This document shows, in pieces, positions 5,526-7,896 of a stretch of 7,896 nt of DNA. The notes below the pieces were generated by a model, which saw nothing but the letters and a program-made list of their open reading frames with translations, did not search any database and was not told the origin of the DNA. Source of the stretch: Aestuariicoccus sp032586235. GTDB lineage: Bacteria; Pseudomonadota; Alphaproteobacteria; Rhodobacterales; Rhodobacteraceae. Location of the stretch: contig NZ_JAWHTD010000083.1 in the NCBI RefSeq assembly GCF_032586235.1, positions 1-7,896 of the forward strand, written 5' to 3'. Every line of letters starts with the position of its first letter. The first letter of the stretch is position 1. The position numbers and the translations under genes are program-made.

Positions 5526-5765
5526 ATGAAAATTTTTCTGAGCGTACTGGCCATTCTTGGCGTTACCGTTGCTGTCACCCCGGCTTATGCCCAGGACGGT
5601 GGAGGCGCTGGGAAACCCGACTTTGGAAATGGTCCTCCAGCAGGAATGGGAACTCCGGCAGGTGACCGTATAGACGCGCCTGGCAAGTCGGAAGACAGCA
5701 ATGGGAAGTCCGGTACTCCTGGAAACCAAGGCAACGACGAGTTGAACGGCAACGCAGGAACGTAA
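5526..5765 (+). CDS. Small secreted Gly/Asn/Pro-rich protein, unknown function
   Basis: A 79-residue protein with a clear Sec signal peptide (MKIFLSVLAILGVTVAVTPA, cleavage after AYA at 22), leaving a mature chain of 57 residues. The mature part is low-complexity and hydrophilic (KPDFGNGPPAGMGTPAGD, then GKSGTPGNQGNDELNGNAG). It has no Cys and no predicted membrane span, and is probably disordered. A strong GGGAGGA ribosome site about 6 bases before ATG 5526, together with the signal peptide, makes it a real gene despite its size. I do not recognise a family. It converges on the winged-helix/TPR gene, with a small hairpin between them. Confidence 0.72.
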   Translation: MKIFLSVLAILGVTVAVTPAYAQDGGGAGKPDFGNGPPAGMGTPAGDRIDAPGKSEDSNGKSGTPGNQGNDELNGNAGT

Positions 5766-5766
5766 C

Positions 5767-5783
5767 GGGTCAAAACCTGACCC
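5767..5783 (+). terminator. Small hairpin after the secreted-protein gene
   Basis: GGGTCA (5767-5772) and TGACCC (5778-5783) form a 6-bp stem with a 5-base loop, starting 2 bases after the stop codon. No T-run follows on either strand. It sits between convergent genes, where a bidirectional terminator is expected, but the structure is modest. Confidence 0.35.
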
Positions 5784-5831
5784 TCCCCAGTAAGCGAACA
5801 GAGCGGCCAACCGCACGGGTCTCAGGACAGG

Positions 5832-7397
5832 TCACTCCCCGGTCGGCAATCCCGAAGATACGAGCGCCGTCTTAATGGTGCGACGAAGCTCTACGTCAGT
5901 GAATGGCATCACGGCAAAGAAAGCAGCGCACGTAGCATCAGGTCGCTTGGCCAATACGGCATCTCGCCATTTCTCCGCTTTCTTTTGTTTGCCGGCCACA
6001 GCGTTCGCGATGATTGCCGGGTACATCGCCATATGGTGCGCCCGAGCCTTCAAGGCAGCGTGCTCAGTCGTTTGAACTGCAGTATCGAGTTGACCTAATT
6101 GCATTTGGGCCAAGCCGCGCCCCCCGAGCAAGGGCGCCAGAAGGGGGTCCAGCGGACTGAGCGTCTCCGCACTTTTCATGTCGTCGATTGCCTCTTCCGC
6201 ACGTGCCGCCATGACATTCACCATGCCGCGCGTGTAGAAAGCCCTTGCGTAATTAGGGTCATATAAGAGTGCCGTTTCAAGCCAAGGAAGTCCTTCGTCT
6301 GCGGCACCGAGTAACCACGTCACTCGGCCCATGGCAAAATTGGACTGGGGATCATTTGGATCAATTTCCAACGCTCGCTCGGCATAACGCCGGACATCAG
6401 CCACGGCGGCATCGCGGTCCGACCGTAGATTTAGAAAGACATCTTGGAACTTGGCGAAAGACATTGCGGCATGCGCGCTGGCGAATTCGGGGGACAGTTC
6501 GAGCGCACGCTCGAAATACTGTTCTGCGAGCCGGTTATCATGCGCGTTGAACCGGTAAACATGGGTTAGGCCAAGGTGGTAGTTGCTCCATGCGTCAAGC
6601 GTGTCTGGCCCCAGAAGCCGAGCTCTAGCGGCTTCATGCTGAGGAATGTACAAGTCGAGGGCCGCTATGACTGAGGCAACGAGCCGTGGCCTCAGTTGCT
6701 GCAAAAGCTCTATCTCAGTCGTGAACTGATCGGCCCAGACCAAAGAGCCGTTTTTTGTGTCGGATAGTTCTACCGTGACGATGACTTTCGCACCTGACGC
6801 TTCAACGGAACCAGTCAGACAATAGCCAACTTGTAGAAGACTGCGCAGTGTGTCGAAATCGACCACATCACTATGAAACCGGAAACTGGAGCCGCGCGCT
6901 ATGACTTCGATCCAGCGAAGGCGGGATAGAGATGCAATGATTTCAGCCGGTAACGCGCTGTTGAGGCCCAAGAAGTGTTCTTGCGCGCCGATATAAGAGA
7001 ATGGCAGGACAGCGATCCGCGGACTTTTAATCTGCTCCACGCAAGAGTGGTCATCGTCCCGCGCGGCAATAGCCACATCTGAACCAGCGCGAAGCCGAAC
7101 GGTTCCATCGAAGCGAAACCCGCGTCCCCTTATCGTCTTGAGCCAGGTCTGTTCAGTGCCGTCATCCCCGAGGGCGCGACGTGCGGCCTTGATGGCGGTT
7201 GCTATGGCTGCATCCGAAACGATACGCCCGCCCCAGACCGAGGCTATGAGTTCATCCTTTTCGACAAGGCGACCGTGTTGCTCGACCATGTAGGCAAGCA
7301 GCGTGAAGGCCCGAGGCTCTACGGGCACTGGCCCATCTTTACCGAGAAGCTCTCCCCGGTTCAGATCAAGGATGAAATCGCCGAACGCGTATTCCAT
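5832..7397 (-). CDS. Winged-helix transcription factor with TPR repeats (CadC/ToxR-like DNA-binding domain, soluble)
   Basis: A 521-residue regulator. Residues 1-98 form an OmpR/CadC-type winged helix: FGDFILDLNRGELL, VEPRAFTLLAYMVEQHGRLV, the recognition-helix region VSDAAIATAIKAARRALGD (60-78), and the wing TWLKTIRGRGFRF (84-96). Residues 127-250 (RIAVLPFSYIGAQEHFLGL ... LTGSVEASGAKVIVTVELSD) match the TolB-like or adenylate-cyclase-associated domain often found after such winged helices. From about 267 onward come TPR-like helical repeats (AEQYFERALELSPEFASAHA, 291-310; YAERALEIDPNDPQSNFAMG, 338-357; and others). No membrane span separates the domains, unlike CadC, so it should be cytosolic. 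ATG 7397 gives the usual domain start; TTG 7433 would add 12 residues and has a GGGGA closer by. The signal it senses is unknown. It diverges from the 74-residue gene at 7524. Confidence 0.87.
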   Translation of the reverse strand: MEYAFGDFILDLNRGELLGKDGPVPVEPRAFTLLAYMVEQHGRLVEKDELIASVWGGRIVSDAAIATAIKAARRALGDDGTEQTWLKTIRGRGFRFDGTVRLRAGSDVAIAARDDDHSCVEQIKSPRIAVLPFSYIGAQEHFLGLNSALPAEIIASLSRLRWIEVIARGSSFRFHSDVVDFDTLRSLLQVGYCLTGSVEASGAKVIVTVELSDTKNGSLVWADQFTTEIELLQQLRPRLVASVIAALDLYIPQHEAARARLLGPDTLDAWSNYHLGLTHVYRFNAHDNRLAEQYFERALELSPEFASAHAAMSFAKFQDVFLNLRSDRDAAVADVRRYAERALEIDPNDPQSNFAMGRVTWLLGAADEGLPWLETALLYDPNYARAFYTRGMVNVMAARAEEAIDDMKSAETLSPLDPLLAPLLGGRGLAQMQLGQLDTAVQTTEHAALKARAHHMAMYPAIIANAVAGKQKKAEKWRDAVLAKRPDATCAAFFAVMPFTDVELRRTIKTALVSSGLPTGE

Positions 7398-7523
7398 GAA
7401 CGCAAGCCTACTCAATCCCCATGCAATCACCAAGAAATCCCCAAAGTGCGCTCAAGCGACGGCGTTTGGGATGGGGCAGTCTGTTTCTACCAGAACAACA
7501 GGCCAACCCAAAGGAGTTCTTCG
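7398..7523. promoter_or_regulatory. Divergent promoter region with AATCCCCA boxes
   Basis: The gap between the regulator and the divergent small gene holds two exact AATCCCCA boxes, at 7414-7421 and 7436-7443, starting 22 bases apart (about two helical turns). A partly inverted copy, TTTGGGATGGGG, lies at 7465-7476 and pairs imperfectly with ATCCCCAAA at 7437-7445. Tandem boxes on one helix face suit a winged-helix protein of the OmpR/CadC type, so autoregulation is a reasonable inference. If the regulator starts at TTG 7433, the first box is inside its coding sequence. Confidence 0.4.
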
Positions 7524-7748
7524 ATGTTCACAGCCACGCTCTCCCGCCCGATTGCTTCGATCGCAAAGCTTTTCGTCACTCGCAGCGCGACGAACGCCCC
7601 ATCTCGCGGGCCTCTGCCCTCTTGGATCAATGACCGGCAGCTGTCCGAGCAGCTTCTGAAAGACACGGGCCTGAGCCCCGAGGACCTCAGCGGCAGTCCG
7701 TCTTATGATGACAGAAAGCCATTCTTCATGCAGTCAAATTTCTGGTAA
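7524..7748 (+). CDS. 74-residue protein of unknown function
   Basis: ATG 7524 is chosen because AAGGAG lies at 7511-7516, 7 bases upstream; the longer frame from 7275 runs antisense to the regulator. The protein starts with a mildly amphipathic basic segment (MFTATLSRPIASIAKLFVTR). An acidic/helical middle follows (LPSWINDRQLSEQLLKDTGLSPEDL, shown by residues 31-55), and it ends in an aromatic tail, KPFFMQSNFW (65-74). LLKDTGLSPEDL recalls the end of DUF1127 proteins (LRDIGLSRxD), but the Arg-rich helix of that family is missing, so I do not assign it. There is no clear signal peptide. A strong hairpin follows the stop codon. Its placement suggests control by the divergent regulator. Confidence 0.7.
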   Translation: MFTATLSRPIASIAKLFVTRSATNAPSRGPLPSWINDRQLSEQLLKDTGLSPEDLSGSPSYDDRKPFFMQSNFW

Positions 7749-7760
7749 GAGATAACTGCT

Positions 7761-7783
7761 GCCGCGCCGATTTAAGGCGCGGC
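7761..7783 (+). terminator. Strong GC hairpin after the 74-residue gene
   Basis: GCCGCGCC (7761-7768) and GGCGCGGC (7776-7783) form a perfect 8-bp stem with the loop GATTTAA, starting 12 bases after the stop codon. The following bases are GC-rich with no T-run, so this would be a non-canonical terminator or a transcript 3'-end stabiliser. Confidence 0.5.
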
Positions 7784-7833
7784 GCCGGCCTCGGTCAGGC
7801 ATTCCAAAACGTCCGCTAAGGGCTCTTCCAAGA

Positions 7834-7856
7834 CATCTGAGCAAAATGATCAGATG
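7834..7856. other. 7-bp inverted repeat near the window end
   Basis: CATCTGA (7834-7840) and TCAGATG (7850-7856) are perfect inverted copies separated by 9 bases, with TGATCA overlapping the right arm. This could be an operator for a gene beyond the window or a small hairpin. The rest of 7784-7896 shows no gene. Confidence 0.25.
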
Positions 7857-7896
7857 ACCGCTGGACGGCGGTAAGCAGCCGTCAGAGCCCACGGAA

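Noticed and set aside
7398..7433. TTG 7433 as the start of the winged-helix/TPR regulator
   Set aside because: It adds 12 residues not typical of the domain start and would cover a candidate operator box. It is kept only as an alternative.
7275..7523. Longer 157-codon version of the small gene starting at 7275
   Set aside because: The extra part runs antisense to the regulator and across its promoter, while ATG 7524 has AAGGAG at ideal spacing.
1..7896. CRISPR arrays, tRNA or rRNA genes, toxin-antitoxin pairs or phage genes
   Set aside because: No regularly spaced repeats, no cloverleaf or rRNA-like sequence, and no protein of those classes was recognised on either strand.

Overview
The window looks like an alphaproteobacterial, probably Rhodobacteraceae-type, chromosome or plasmid segment. 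The grounds are high GC content, strong GGAGG-type ribosome sites, and protein families common in that group: DUF302, TVP38, DUF1330, DUF2189, and a winged-helix/TPR regulator without a membrane span. It reads as an accessory mosaic. No tRNA, rRNA or CRISPR array was seen.

Layout. (1) 1-370 is a mobile-element junction. The 5' part of an IS3-family element (orfA and its terminal repeat, ending at 245) abuts a scrap of a different IS3-type orfB. That scrap is spliced onto the first ~20 codons of a response regulator read leftwards from 370. The regulator once diverged from the next gene and is now destroyed. (2) 543-3163 is a very GC-rich, rightward, tightly packed cluster: an exported Met/His-rich EF-hand protein, a DUF302 protein, a probable Tat-exported rhodanese, a TVP38/TMEM64 membrane protein, and the N-terminal fifth of an APC-type permease that breaks off near 3095. 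The last three genes are separated or overlapped by only a few bases. (3) 3213-5010 reads leftwards: a DUF1330/DUF3291 gene pair, preceded by a separate DUF2189 multi-pass membrane protein gene. (4) 5011-5525 is a half-kilobase gap with no convincing gene. (5) 5526-5765 encodes a 79-residue secreted Gly/Asn-rich protein. (6) 5832-7748 holds a leftward winged-helix/TPR transcription factor and a divergent 74-residue protein of unknown function. The 126-base gap between those two carries repeated AATCCCCA boxes.

How the parts may work together. The rightward cluster looks like an envelope module: a periplasmic metal-binding protein, a periplasmic sulfur-handling rhodanese and an inner-membrane protein, formerly next to a transporter and a divergent two-component regulator. 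The substrate is unknown; a role in metal or sulfur stress is an inference from the metal-binding residues and the rhodanese active site. Both ends of the module are broken, the left by insertion sequences and the right by permease truncation, so what remains is probably the surviving core of a larger locus.
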